The position numbers and the translations under genes were made by a program. A stretch of DNA of 64,000 nt from Lachnospiraceae bacterium (GTDB lineage Bacteria > Bacillota > Clostridia > Lachnospirales > Lachnospiraceae): assembly GCA_024693845.1 (NCBI GenBank), contig JAILKJ010000016.1, forward strand, positions 25,388 through 89,387, written 5' to 3'. Under the pieces are notes generated by a model. The model was not told the DNA's origin and made no database searches. It worked only from the letters and a program-made list of their open reading frames with translations. Of this stretch, positions 54,063 through 62,049 are shown in pieces (the stretch's first letter is position 1; each line of letters opens with the position of its first letter).

Positions 54063-55547
54063 ATGCAGCAGGACAGAAATAACAAAGGACAGGGGTCCGT
54101 AACTATCTATATGACGCTGATGCTGGCGGTGCTTCTCTCTCTGTTTCTGGCACTGGTCGAAAGTGCCAGGGAGAGGGCGGTAGAGCTGGTGGCAGCCTGT
54201 GGTGTGGATCTGGCGGTCTACTCCGTTTTTGCGGAGTACAGCAGGGATCTTTTGGAAGAGTATGACCTGCTGTTTGTCGACACCTCGTACATGACGGAAG
54301 ATACCTCCGGGAAGGCGCTGGAAGCCCACCTGGAGAAATATATAGAGGAGAACCTGAGCACGGGTAAGCAGAATGCAGGACGGGATCTGACAGGGACCTT
54401 TCTCGAAGAGGCAAGGATCGTTAAGAGGTCTTATGCCACCGATGAAGGCGGGGAGGTCTTTTTCAATCAGGCGGTAGCATTTATGAAGGAAAAATACGGT
54501 GTTTCCTATCTGGAAAAGCTTCAAAAGGAGCTGCAGACTGCCGGGGAGAACGATCTGTTTGAGAAAGATGTGGACAGTCCCAGAGAGGCAAATGAGGCAA
54601 AGCTTCAGGAGGCAGCCCGGGAGGGAGTGGAAACAGGAGAGACGGATAAGGACGGAAACCCGATCCGGAAGGAGGCGGAGTTTGAGAACCCGGCGGATGG
54701 GGTGAATGCCGGCAGAAGCGCCGGGCCGCTGAGTCTGGTAACGGGTGAAAAGGGTGTGTCCGACAGGGCGGTAAAAAGAGAAAGCCTGTTATCTGTCAGA
54801 GGTGTTGGTAAAAGCGGGGACGGCATGCAGGGCAGGACCTCTCAGAGCATCGGAAAGCTCTGGTTCGAGCTGTACGTAAAGGAACATTGCGGTTGCTATA
54901 CGTCGCCCAAGGATGAGGGGGTGCTGACCTATCAACAGGAATATGTGATAGGGGGAAAGGATAACGACAGGGACAATCTGAGTGCGGTGGTCAAACGGCT
55001 CCTGGCCCTTCGGGAGGCGGCAAATGTGGCCTATCTGTTTTCTGATGCAGCCAAGGTCTCGGAAGCGGAGGCTCTGGCCCTGAGTATAGCAACGGCTGCG
55101 GGGGTGCCGGTGATCACGGAACTATTAAAGATCTCGCTTCTGTTTGCCTGGGCCTTTGCCGAAAGTGTCTGGGATGTGAAATGCCTGCTGGCGGGCAGGA
55201 AGGTTGCTCTGATCAAAACCGCGGCGGACTGGCATTATTCCCTGGAGGGAATGCTTTCCTATGCCTCGGACCAGCCGGAGTCTGAGACGCATACGGCGGG
55301 AGAAGATCTTACGGCACTGTCTGAAGGCAAGCTCGGGTATGAAGACTATCTGTTTTTGTTCATGAGTCTGGAGAGTAAGGATACTTTATGCAGCAGGATG
55401 ATGGATATAGCGGAAATGGATGTCAGGAGCAAGGGAGATTACGGATTTTGTCTGGATGATTGCGTCGATCACATACTGGTCGAAGCTTCGGTGGGATCAA
55501 AGCGGGGAAGTTCCGCCTTTGTCCGCCGGGAGTTTTCCTATCGGTAA
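54063..55547 (+). CDS. Tad-associated pseudopilin-like protein, DUF5702-like
   Basis: 494 aa. An N-terminal GQGSVTIYMTLMLAVLLSLFL segment is a TadG-like prepilin helix. A long outer domain with coiled-coil stretches follows, and a second hydrophobic segment at about residues 340-375. It resembles the DUF5702 proteins found in clostridial Tad loci. Probably a minor pilin or assembly factor; the exact role is unknown. Confidence 0.75.
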   Translation: MQQDRNNKGQGSVTIYMTLMLAVLLSLFLALVESARERAVELVAACGVDLAVYSVFAEYSRDLLEEYDLLFVDTSYMTEDTSGKALEAHLEKYIEENLSTGKQNAGRDLTGTFLEEARIVKRSYATDEGGEVFFNQAVAFMKEKYGVSYLEKLQKELQTAGENDLFEKDVDSPREANEAKLQEAAREGVETGETDKDGNPIRKEAEFENPADGVNAGRSAGPLSLVTGEKGVSDRAVKRESLLSVRGVGKSGDGMQGRTSQSIGKLWFELYVKEHCGCYTSPKDEGVLTYQQEYVIGGKDNDRDNLSAVVKRLLALREAANVAYLFSDAAKVSEAEALALSIATAAGVPVITELLKISLLFAWAFAESVWDVKCLLAGRKVALIKTAADWHYSLEGMLSYASDQPESETHTAGEDLTALSEGKLGYEDYLFLFMSLESKDTLCSRMMDIAEMDVRSKGDYGFCLDDCVDHILVEASVGSKRGSSAFVRREFSYR

Positions 55548-55584
55548 TGGACAGGATCGGGAATATCCGTTCAAGGAGAGAAAA

Positions 55585-56337
55585 ATGAATGATAACTTGT
55601 CAAAGAAAGGAGAATGTATTCTTCAGCGAAGCAAAACAAAACGTGCCGGATCTTTCTTTGCACGGGTATTCCCGTATTTTGCCTCAAGGGGCAGCATGAC
55701 CATCGAAGCCGCCCTTGTGATGCCCTTGTTTCTGTTTGCCGTTTTGTCGATCCTGTCAGTTATGGATATGATCCGTATTTATGAGGAAACAGAGCTGAAG
55801 CTTTACAGGACTGCCCGGGACGCAGCGGTTTTCGGATACGCCGCGGAGGGCGGTAACGACTGGGTAAGGCTCAGCCTTGTTTATCCCGCAAAAGGTCGGG
55901 GAGCCATGTTTGCAAAAACATTGCTGCTTGAAAATCATGTCAACGTCCATGTGTTTTGCGGTTATACAGGTGACGATGGACAGATGAGCAAAGAGAGGGA
56001 CCGGTATGTTTATGTTACGGAAGGCAGTGAGGTTTACCATACCAGGCGAAGCTGCTCCCATCTGAATGTTTCCGTTAGAGCAGTTTCATACTCCGGCGTG
56101 GGAGGTCTGAGGAACGAAGACGGGAGCAGATTTCATCTGTGCCGCTACTGCGGCAGAGGGATGAGTGGAAAAGACCTTTCGGGAACGCAGGTATACGTGA
56201 CGGATTACGGAGGCCTTTATCATATGAGAGTGAATTGTCCGGATCTGAAACGGACGGTATATGTGGTTTTGTTATCGGAGGTGTCCGGAAAAAGGCCCTG
56301 CAGAGACTGTGGGGGGTTAAGAAAAGAAAGGAGATAA
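55585..56337 (+). CDS. TadE-like pseudopilin with two Cys/His motifs
   Basis: 250 aa from ATG 55585, with AAGGAGAG in front; earlier in-frame codons overlap the previous gene. The TadE helix is SMTIEAALVMPLFLFAVL at about residues 37-54. The outer part ends in two similar units, each with a YVT start, a YHxxxxC motif and a CxxCG: VYVTEGSEVYHTRRSC...CRYCG and VYVTDYGGLYHMRVNC...CRDCG. These probably bind metal or form disulfides outside the cell. Confidence 0.75.
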   Translation: MNDNLSKKGECILQRSKTKRAGSFFARVFPYFASRGSMTIEAALVMPLFLFAVLSILSVMDMIRIYEETELKLYRTARDAAVFGYAAEGGNDWVRLSLVYPAKGRGAMFAKTLLLENHVNVHVFCGYTGDDGQMSKERDRYVYVTEGSEVYHTRRSCSHLNVSVRAVSYSGVGGLRNEDGSRFHLCRYCGRGMSGKDLSGTQVYVTDYGGLYHMRVNCPDLKRTVYVVLLSEVSGKRPCRDCGGLRKERR

Positions 56338-56339
56338 AA

Positions 56340-56789
56340 ATGCTGTTTGTGATGCCGTTTCTGGGATGGAATGCCTACAGGGATCTTAAGTCGAGAAAAG
56401 TTAGTATCGGCTCACTTTTTTTGTTTGCTCTGCTGAGGGTTTTGTTGCCGCTGTGGTCATGGGGAAAGGATTATCTGACGCTCTCAGACGAAACGACCGC
56501 AGGTTTTGTGGCCGGGGCTCTGTTCGGGACAGCGCTTTTGCTTCTATCTGTTGCATCCCGGGGTGGGATCGGGTCGGGAGATGCGTTTACGGCTATGGTG
56601 GCCGGCGCATATCTGGGGCTGTATAAGGTCCTTCTGTTGTTCATGGGTGGTTTTGTCATGACCGGTGTATACGGAGGTCTGATCCTGCTGTTTCGAAAAA
56701 AGGGAAGGAAGGATACCCTGCCGCTTCTGCCGTTTTTGCTGGTTTCCGGGGCAGTGTTGAGCGTTCTTGAGCTGATGCAGATGAGATGA
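56340..56789 (+). CDS. A24 prepilin peptidase-like protein, copy 2
   Basis: 149 aa, four or five membrane helices. Catalytic aspartates are Asp15 in AYRDLKSRK and Asp81 in GIGSGDAF, as in copy 1 but in a shorter frame. AAAGGAG precedes ATG. Two peptidases in one Tad operon suggest that one serves the Flp pilin and the other the TadE-like proteins. Confidence 0.8.
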   Translation: MLFVMPFLGWNAYRDLKSRKVSIGSLFLFALLRVLLPLWSWGKDYLTLSDETTAGFVAGALFGTALLLLSVASRGGIGSGDAFTAMVAGAYLGLYKVLLLFMGGFVMTGVYGGLILLFRKKGRKDTLPLLPFLLVSGAVLSVLELMQMR

Positions 56790-56806
56790 GAAAGGAAGAA
56801 TGGTAT

Positions 56807-57286
56807 ATGGAAAAGAGAATTCTGAGGATGAATTGCCGGGGAAGCGCCTCCATCGAGGCAGCACTGTTGATCCCGCTGATCCTGTCGGTTGTCATGATGC
56901 TGATCTATCTGTCGCTGTTTCTGTATAACAGGACGGCAGCCGTTTCTTTGGCGGGCCGGGCATTGGTGCTGGGCGCGGGGATGGAAAACGAGGGAGCAAA
57001 GAAGATCGAACAGCGAATGAATGCCTTTTTAAAGGAAGGAGAAAACCATCTTCCTTTTGTAAAAAGCAGCAAGGTTACGGCCGATGTTTCTTTAATAGGG
57101 ATCAAAGCAGGGATAGATCTTACCGGCAGAATGAACAGCTTTTTTCTTCCCCGGGCGGCAAGGGAACCTTCTTATTCCTGGCATGGAAGGGTAGAACGGC
57201 TGGATCCTGCTGGTTATATCTGGAAGATCAGGATCGCAAAACAGCTCGGCGCCGGAAGAAATGTCGGGATAAAGGAGGAGGAATAA
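56807..57286 (+). CDS. TadE-like pseudopilin
   Basis: 159 aa. Near the N-terminus CRGSASIEAALLIPLILSVV is the type IVb processing region (Gly, then Glu at +5) and helix. The outer part is about 110 residues with no known domain. I chose ATG 56807, eight bases after AAGGAAG; ATG 56786 in an ATGA overlap is an alternative. Confidence 0.75.
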   Translation: MEKRILRMNCRGSASIEAALLIPLILSVVMMLIYLSLFLYNRTAAVSLAGRALVLGAGMENEGAKKIEQRMNAFLKEGENHLPFVKSSKVTADVSLIGIKAGIDLTGRMNSFFLPRAAREPSYSWHGRVERLDPAGYIWKIRIAKQLGAGRNVGIKEEE

Positions 57287-58083
57287 TGGAAAATATGGAT
57301 ATCAGGAGACAGCCGGACGGATGCTACCTGGTGGTAGAGGAGGTTCCGGACTTCGACACGCAGGAGGAGTTTTCCTTCCGCATGCTGACGGAAAACAGGA
57401 TCGAGGGGCTGCTGGAACCGAAGCTTCAGATCTTTAACGGGGAAAGAAGCCTGTATTATGAGATCACGGGAATGCAATCCCTGGAAAACTATGCATCCGT
57501 CCATTCTCTGTCGGCCGAAGATCTTAGAAGTCTCTTCGGCCGTCTTCTTTGGCTTACCCGGCAGCTGCCGGATTATTTCCTGGATGTAATGAACCTGGTG
57601 CTGTCCCCTAAACATATTTACCTTTCCGAGGAGGGCTTCTTTTTTTGTTACGGGCTGGGGGAGCGCAAGGAGGAGAGAAGGCGGGAGGCCTTCGCCGGTG
57701 AGCTGATCGGACTGATCGATCATGAGGATGAAATGGCGGTGGTCTACGCCTATCAGTTCTATCAGTTGATGCAAAGCGGCGGGGAGCTTTCGGATGTGCT
57801 GCAAAAAGTGGTGGGCAGCAGGGACCAGGCTCCGGAGGAGGAAACCGACCGGCAGCGGTCGGAGCCCGGCCAGGAGGTCTGTATGGAAACCGGAGAAGAG
57901 AAAACAGGGGAGAAAAAGCAGCAAAGACAGAAAAAACGTGATCTGCCGGGGACACTGCTCTTTTTTCTGGTCTTTCTGGTGGGAGTGGCGCTCCTGGCTG
58001 TCCGGGAGGAGATCCCGGGCCTTGTATTCACTTTTTCCGGCGCCGGAGGGATTTTCTTTACGTTTTTCGCAGGGAAAGGTTGA
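57286..58083 (+). CDS. DUF6382-like protein with C-terminal membrane helices
   Basis: 265 aa. The N-terminal 150 residues (FSFRMLTENRIEGLLEP, RSLYYEITGMQSLENY) resemble the DUF6382 region often found ahead of FHA domains in clostridial Tad loci, but here no FHA follows. A polar, Gln/Glu/Lys-rich linker and two membrane helices (about 222-260) end it instead. It shares its ATG with the previous stop (TAATG). Role in pilus assembly is inferred from place only. Confidence 0.6.
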   Translation: MENMDIRRQPDGCYLVVEEVPDFDTQEEFSFRMLTENRIEGLLEPKLQIFNGERSLYYEITGMQSLENYASVHSLSAEDLRSLFGRLLWLTRQLPDYFLDVMNLVLSPKHIYLSEEGFFFCYGLGERKEERRREAFAGELIGLIDHEDEMAVVYAYQFYQLMQSGGELSDVLQKVVGSRDQAPEEETDRQRSEPGQEVCMETGEEKTGEKKQQRQKKRDLPGTLLFFLVFLVGVALLAVREEIPGLVFTFSGAGGIFFTFFAGKG

Positions 58084-58093
58084 CTTTTGTATT

Positions 58094-58113
58094 TTGTTAG
58101 CATAAGCTAACAA
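58094..58113. repeat. Short perfect hairpin after the Tad operon
   Basis: TTGTTAGC, loop ATAA, GCTAACAA. It is ten bases after the last Tad gene. No T run follows, so it is a weak terminator or an operator. Confidence 0.4.
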
Positions 58114-58139
58114 TTAAAGGGAGAAAAGGGTGACCTGAT

Positions 58140-59204
58140 ATGGATCAGCAGCTGGGAGATCTTTTCCGGGGAGCGGGCTATAAAAAACTGCATACGGAAG
58201 CGGCAGCTGTAAGTGCGTATTTTCTGGCGGAAACAGGCTATGTGAACGTAGTGATGCTCTATGACGCGGATCTGATAGAGGGAGCCGACGCAAGCTACTA
58301 CCGCGAGCAGGCGCAGAGGATCACCTGGCGGTTTCACGATGCCGGACAGGCCGAAGTTCATCTGCTGACTTTGCTTTTGACATCTGACTTGCAGAAGGGC
58401 AGAGAGCTTGTAAAGGATGACAGTCATGCCTGGATCATTGATAAGAGGCAGCGGGCATTGGAGATCCCCCCGGATGCACCGGAGAATTTTTACGGGATAA
58501 GAGGCGGGATCGAAATGGTACTTTCCCGGCCCGAGACCGTGAACAGCTATCCCGAAACGCCCTTGGAATATGACGCCAATGGCCGGAGATGTATCCGGAG
58601 CATCAATCAGCGTCCTCTGGTGAACCACGGACTTTTGATCCTGAACCTGATGGGATATGCTCTCTGTATCCTGTTTGTAAGTGCCATGTATGAGTGGGGA
58701 GACCTTCGCTATATCAGGGTCAGGGACTTCGGAGAGTGGTACCGGATCTTTACCAGCATGTTCCTGCATGCGGATGTGCAGCATCTGGCGGGAAATATGA
58801 TGATGCTGTTGTTTTTGGGAGATATTCTCGAAAGGGCCCTGGGACATATCAGATATTTTCTGCTGTATATGGCGGGAGGAGTGCTGTCGGCCTTTGTTTC
58901 CATGTATGCGGCTTTTCTGACGAACGATCCCATCGGAAGCGTCGGTGCCAGCGGGGCTATCTTTGCTGTCTGCGGGGGGATCCTCTGGGTTTTGCTTCGT
59001 AACCACGGCAAGCTGGAAATGCTCACAACCAAGAAGACCCTGTTTTTGATCGCATACAGCCTGTATTTCGGCTTCACCTCCAAGAACGTGGACAATGCGG
59101 CCCATGTGGGAGGTGCTGTGGCGGGCTTTTTACTGGCGATCCTTCTATATCATAAGAAACGATCCGGAAAGAACAAGCGGGAAGGAGAAGGGATAGGCTC
59201 ATGA
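58140..59204 (+). CDS. Rhomboid-family intramembrane serine protease
   Basis: 354 aa. A soluble N-terminal domain (about 1-150) is followed by a six- to seven-helix rhomboid core. The catalytic dyad is Ser271 in GSVGASGAIFAV and His322 in NAAHVGGAVAGF. The conserved HADVQHLAGNMMMLLFLG loop is also there. It cleaves single-pass membrane proteins; the substrate is unknown. It overlaps the next gene by four bases. Confidence 0.92.
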   Translation: MDQQLGDLFRGAGYKKLHTEAAAVSAYFLAETGYVNVVMLYDADLIEGADASYYREQAQRITWRFHDAGQAEVHLLTLLLTSDLQKGRELVKDDSHAWIIDKRQRALEIPPDAPENFYGIRGGIEMVLSRPETVNSYPETPLEYDANGRRCIRSINQRPLVNHGLLILNLMGYALCILFVSAMYEWGDLRYIRVRDFGEWYRIFTSMFLHADVQHLAGNMMMLLFLGDILERALGHIRYFLLYMAGGVLSAFVSMYAAFLTNDPIGSVGASGAIFAVCGGILWVLLRNHGKLEMLTTKKTLFLIAYSLYFGFTSKNVDNAAHVGGAVAGFLLAILLYHKKRSGKNKREGEGIGS

Positions 59205-60205
59205 AGATCAACATGTATTACGGCGGACGGGGCCTGGTGGACGATCCCACCAATCTGGTCCTGAATAAGATGCAGACGGTTTTGGAGGAGCTCAACGTTA
59301 CGGTGGAGAGGTTCAATCTCTACGAGCTTCGCGGGGCATTGACCACCCTGCCTCAGACCCTCAAGAGTGTGGACGGCATCGTTCTGGCAACCACCCTGGA
59401 GTGGTTCGGTATCGGTGGCTATATGCAGACCTTCCTGGATGCCATCTGGCTCTACGGCGATAAGGAGAAGATCAGTCAGATCTACATGTGTCCCGTGGTC
59501 ATGAGTACCACCTACGGAGAGAGAGAGGCCAAGCTTTCCCTTTCCAATGCCTGGGAGATCCTGGGCGGGCTGCCCTGCAGCGGCATGTGCGGCTATATCA
59601 AGGATACGGCGATCCTGGAGAGGGATCAGGATTATCAGACCCTGATCGAGAAAAAGGCAGAGAATCTCTATCGCACCATCCGTCAGAAGGTGAAATCCCT
59701 TCCGGCCAGCAATCAGGCTGTGAAGCAGACCGTGGCACTTAACCAGGGCATGAATCTAACGCCCCAGGAAACGGAGCAGCTTTCCAGATATGCCGCCAAC
59801 GAGGGTTATGTTCAGAAACAGAAGGAAGATATCAAGGAACTGACGGCTTTCTTCGGGGACAAGCTGGGAGAACAGAAGAAAAAGACCGGCAGCGGAGGCT
59901 TTTCGGATTACACCACCAGATTCCAGAGAGCTTATACGCCTAAACCCGGCGGGCGCGGCGTTTTTACCCTCCATATCACGGGAGGAAATACCCCGGTGGT
60001 CCAGCTTCATGTGGAGCCGTCGGGACTGACGGTGTTTACCCAGGAGGGGGGCAGATCGGATGTGGAGATCAGCCTGGAGCAGAAGGTACTGGACGATATC
60101 ATGAGCGGCACATCGGATTTCCAGAAGGCGTTCATGACGGGAGCCATGAAGATGAAAGGAGATTTCGCCGTCTTCCGTATACTGGATGAGGTATTTTCCT
60201 TTTAA
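59201..60205 (+). CDS. Flavodoxin-like / SCP-2 fusion protein
   Basis: 334 aa. Residues 1-150 resemble flavodoxin-type NAD(P)H reductases (TTLEWFGIGGYMQTFLDAIW fits the flavin loop). Residues about 245-334 look like an SCP-2 sterol-carrier domain (GRGVFTLHITGG, SDVEISL, ITGAMKMKGDFAVF-type ending), which binds lipids. A helical linker joins them. A redox enzyme acting on a lipid-like substrate is a fair guess, not more. It is coupled to the rhomboid gene. Confidence 0.75.
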   Translation: MKINMYYGGRGLVDDPTNLVLNKMQTVLEELNVTVERFNLYELRGALTTLPQTLKSVDGIVLATTLEWFGIGGYMQTFLDAIWLYGDKEKISQIYMCPVVMSTTYGEREAKLSLSNAWEILGGLPCSGMCGYIKDTAILERDQDYQTLIEKKAENLYRTIRQKVKSLPASNQAVKQTVALNQGMNLTPQETEQLSRYAANEGYVQKQKEDIKELTAFFGDKLGEQKKKTGSGGFSDYTTRFQRAYTPKPGGRGVFTLHITGGNTPVVQLHVEPSGLTVFTQEGGRSDVEISLEQKVLDDIMSGTSDFQKAFMTGAMKMKGDFAVFRILDEVFSF

Positions 60206-60236
60206 GAGTACAGGATAACAAAGGAGGAATGCTGAA

Positions 60237-60647
60237 ATGATGGATGATAACTGTATTTTTTGTAAGATCGCAAACGGTCAGATCCCGTCCAAGACCATTT
60301 ACGAGGACGAGAGATTCCGCGTGATCCTGGATCTGGGACCGGCAGCCCGCGGGCATGCCCTGATCCTTCCCAAGGACCACTACGCCAACCTCTTTGAATT
60401 GCCGGATGACGTGGCTGCCGAGGCCATGAAGCTGGCCAAGAAGCTGGGCGCTCAGATGAAGCAGAATCTCAATGCGGACGGTTTTAACCTGGTTCAGAAC
60501 AACGGCGAGTGCGCGGGACAGACGGTATTCCATTTCCATCTGCATCTGATCCCCCGCTATGCGGATGACGGTCAGAAGATCGGCTGGAAGCCGGGCAAGC
60601 CCTCTGATGAGGAGCTGGAAGAGACCAAAAATGCCATCATCGGTTAG
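60237..60647 (+). CDS. HIT-family nucleotide hydrolase
   Basis: 136 aa with the HIT triad His99-x-His101-x-His103 in VFHFHLHLIPR and the N-terminal CIFCKIANGQIPS motif. Such Hint-type proteins hydrolyse purine nucleoside phosphoramidates or dinucleoside polyphosphates. AAAGGAGG precedes ATG; a second ATG follows directly. Confidence 0.94.
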   Translation: MMDDNCIFCKIANGQIPSKTIYEDERFRVILDLGPAARGHALILPKDHYANLFELPDDVAAEAMKLAKKLGAQMKQNLNADGFNLVQNNGECAGQTVFHFHLHLIPRYADDGQKIGWKPGKPSDEELEETKNAIIG

Positions 60648-60675
60648 CAAAAGGAAACTAGCGGGGTGGGGATAT

Positions 60676-60870
60676 ATGGGACAGTTTGAAGAATCTCTCC
60701 GGAATTTCACCAGGGACTTTGCTTATGGCGGCGCGATCCGGCATCTGGCGGATCACGGATACACCGCAGAGCAGATCCTGAAGGAATACAAATATCCCCT
60801 ATCTCTTGATACGGTGCAAAAGATCATGGACGAACATCTAAAGAAAAAGCAGGAGGAGAAATCATGCTGA
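60676..60870 (+). CDS. Small protein, 64 aa, unknown, upstream of a DtxR-like gene
   Basis: No family recognised. ATG 60676 behind GGGG; helical, with GGAIRHLADHGYTAEQILKEY, which looks like a small helix-turn-helix or UBA-like fold. Its end overlaps the next start by seven bases, so it is translated with the DtxR-like regulator and may act with it. Confidence 0.6.
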   Translation: MGQFEESLRNFTRDFAYGGAIRHLADHGYTAEQILKEYKYPLSLDTVQKIMDEHLKKKQEEKSC

Positions 60871-61250
60871 TATCCGGAAAAGTGTACCTGAGTACGATCT
60901 ACAGACTGAAAAAGCAGGGCGGACGGGTCCGCTCCGTTGAACTGGCAAGAGAACTGGGCTATACCAAGCCCAGCGTTAGCCGTGCCGTTGGGAATTTTGA
61001 AAAGGAAGGTTATCTGACGGTGGAAAAGGGCGGTATCCTTACGTTGACCGATAAGGGACTGAAGGAAGCAAAGGAGCTGGTGAAGCGTCAGGAGCTTATT
61101 GCCAAGCTTCTGCAGATGACCTGTGGGATCGACGAAAAACAGGCGCTGCAGGATGCCATCTACATGGAGCCGGGCGCCAGCAAAAAGACTCTGGCCGGGA
61201 TCCGGGACTTTATCCGACAGGTAGAGCAGCTGGAAAGCGAGCAGGCTTAG
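60864..61250 (+). CDS. DtxR/MntR-like metal-dependent regulator
   Basis: 128 aa. A winged helix at residues 5-60 (VRSVELARELGYTKPSVSRAVGNFEKEGYL) is followed by a helical dimer region (about 65-115) with YMEPGASKKTL. It matches the shorter, MntR-type members of the DtxR family, which lack the SH3 domain. Some metal ligands (His in HAECxH) are not obvious here, so the metal response is uncertain. Confidence 0.78.
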   Translation: MLISGKVYLSTIYRLKKQGGRVRSVELARELGYTKPSVSRAVGNFEKEGYLTVEKGGILTLTDKGLKEAKELVKRQELIAKLLQMTCGIDEKQALQDAIYMEPGASKKTLAGIRDFIRQVEQLESEQA

Positions 61251-61259
61251 GAGGCGGAT

Positions 61260-61847
61260 ATGCCGGCAAAAAAAGATGTGGAACTGCGGCTGAAGAACGC
61301 CTTTAAGGAACTGGCGAAGGAACAGCCGGTGGATAAGATCACGATCCATGAGATCACGGAGCGGGCAGGTGTCATCCGAACCACCTTCTATCATCATTAT
61401 CAGGATAAGTATGAGCTGATGGAGCAGATCGTCCGGGAGGAGATCATTCTGCCCATCGAGCCCCTTTTGGAAAACGATATGATCAACGAAGCGGTCCGAC
61501 TGATCTTTTCCAATCTGATGCGGGAAAAAGAGCTGTATATGAAGCTGGCCAAGACCAGCGGACAGAATTCCTTCGAGCAGATCGCACAAAAATGTGTCAT
61601 GGATATTCTGTATCGTGTTGTCGGAGGAAAGCTGAAAGCCGGGATCGATGCCAAGACATTTCAGAAGAACTGGCTTTCTCCGGAGATGCTTTCTTCCTAT
61701 TATTCAAGGACCATCGCTTTCGCCGTCATGTACTGGATCGATATGGGAATGCCCTATTCTCCCAGAGAGATCGCCGATATCTACGAGTATATCATCAGTC
61801 ATTCCCTCCAGGATGTGGTAGACGAGCTGCGGCTTGGAGGAGGTTGA
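61260..61847 (+). CDS. TetR-family transcriptional regulator
   Basis: 195 aa. Residues 8-52 are a TetR helix-turn-helix (DKITIHEITERAGVIRTTFYHHYQDKYELM). The helical C-terminal domain binds an unknown ligand. AGGAGG precedes ATG. A probable repressor of the MMPL exporter that follows, since such pairs are common. Confidence 0.9.
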   Translation: MPAKKDVELRLKNAFKELAKEQPVDKITIHEITERAGVIRTTFYHHYQDKYELMEQIVREEIILPIEPLLENDMINEAVRLIFSNLMREKELYMKLAKTSGQNSFEQIAQKCVMDILYRVVGGKLKAGIDAKTFQKNWLSPEMLSSYYSRTIAFAVMYWIDMGMPYSPREIADIYEYIISHSLQDVVDELRLGGG

Positions 61848-61915
61848 AAGAAGGATCTGCATTGCTGCGTTAGCAGACATCACTTCAGAGTGCTAAAAAA
61901 CAAGCGACAAAATGC

Positions 61916-61986
61916 AAGAGTTGTCTACATATAAGGGACAGGTCACGGGACAATGTTTCTTATATGTAGACGGCTCTTATTTTTTG
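61916..61986 (+). terminator. Terminator or operator hairpin before the MMPL gene
   Basis: A perfect 13-bp stem (GTCTACATATAAG at 61923, CTTATATGTAGAC at 61959) with outer AAGAG/CTCTT pairs and a run of six T. It ends the TetR unit; the long symmetric arms could also be read by a regulator. Confidence 0.8.
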
Positions 61987-62013
61987 CATCTTCCTTTCCT
62001 GAAAAAGGGCTCC

Positions 62014-62019
62014 TATACT
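62014..62019 (+). promoter_or_regulatory. Possible -10 box (TATACT) for the MMPL gene
   Basis: TATACT lies 30 bases before the ATG at 62050. No good -35 is found at 16-18 bases, so this is tentative. Confidence 0.35.
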
Positions 62020-62049
62020 TCGGCTTAGAAAAGGAAAGGATGATGTTTT

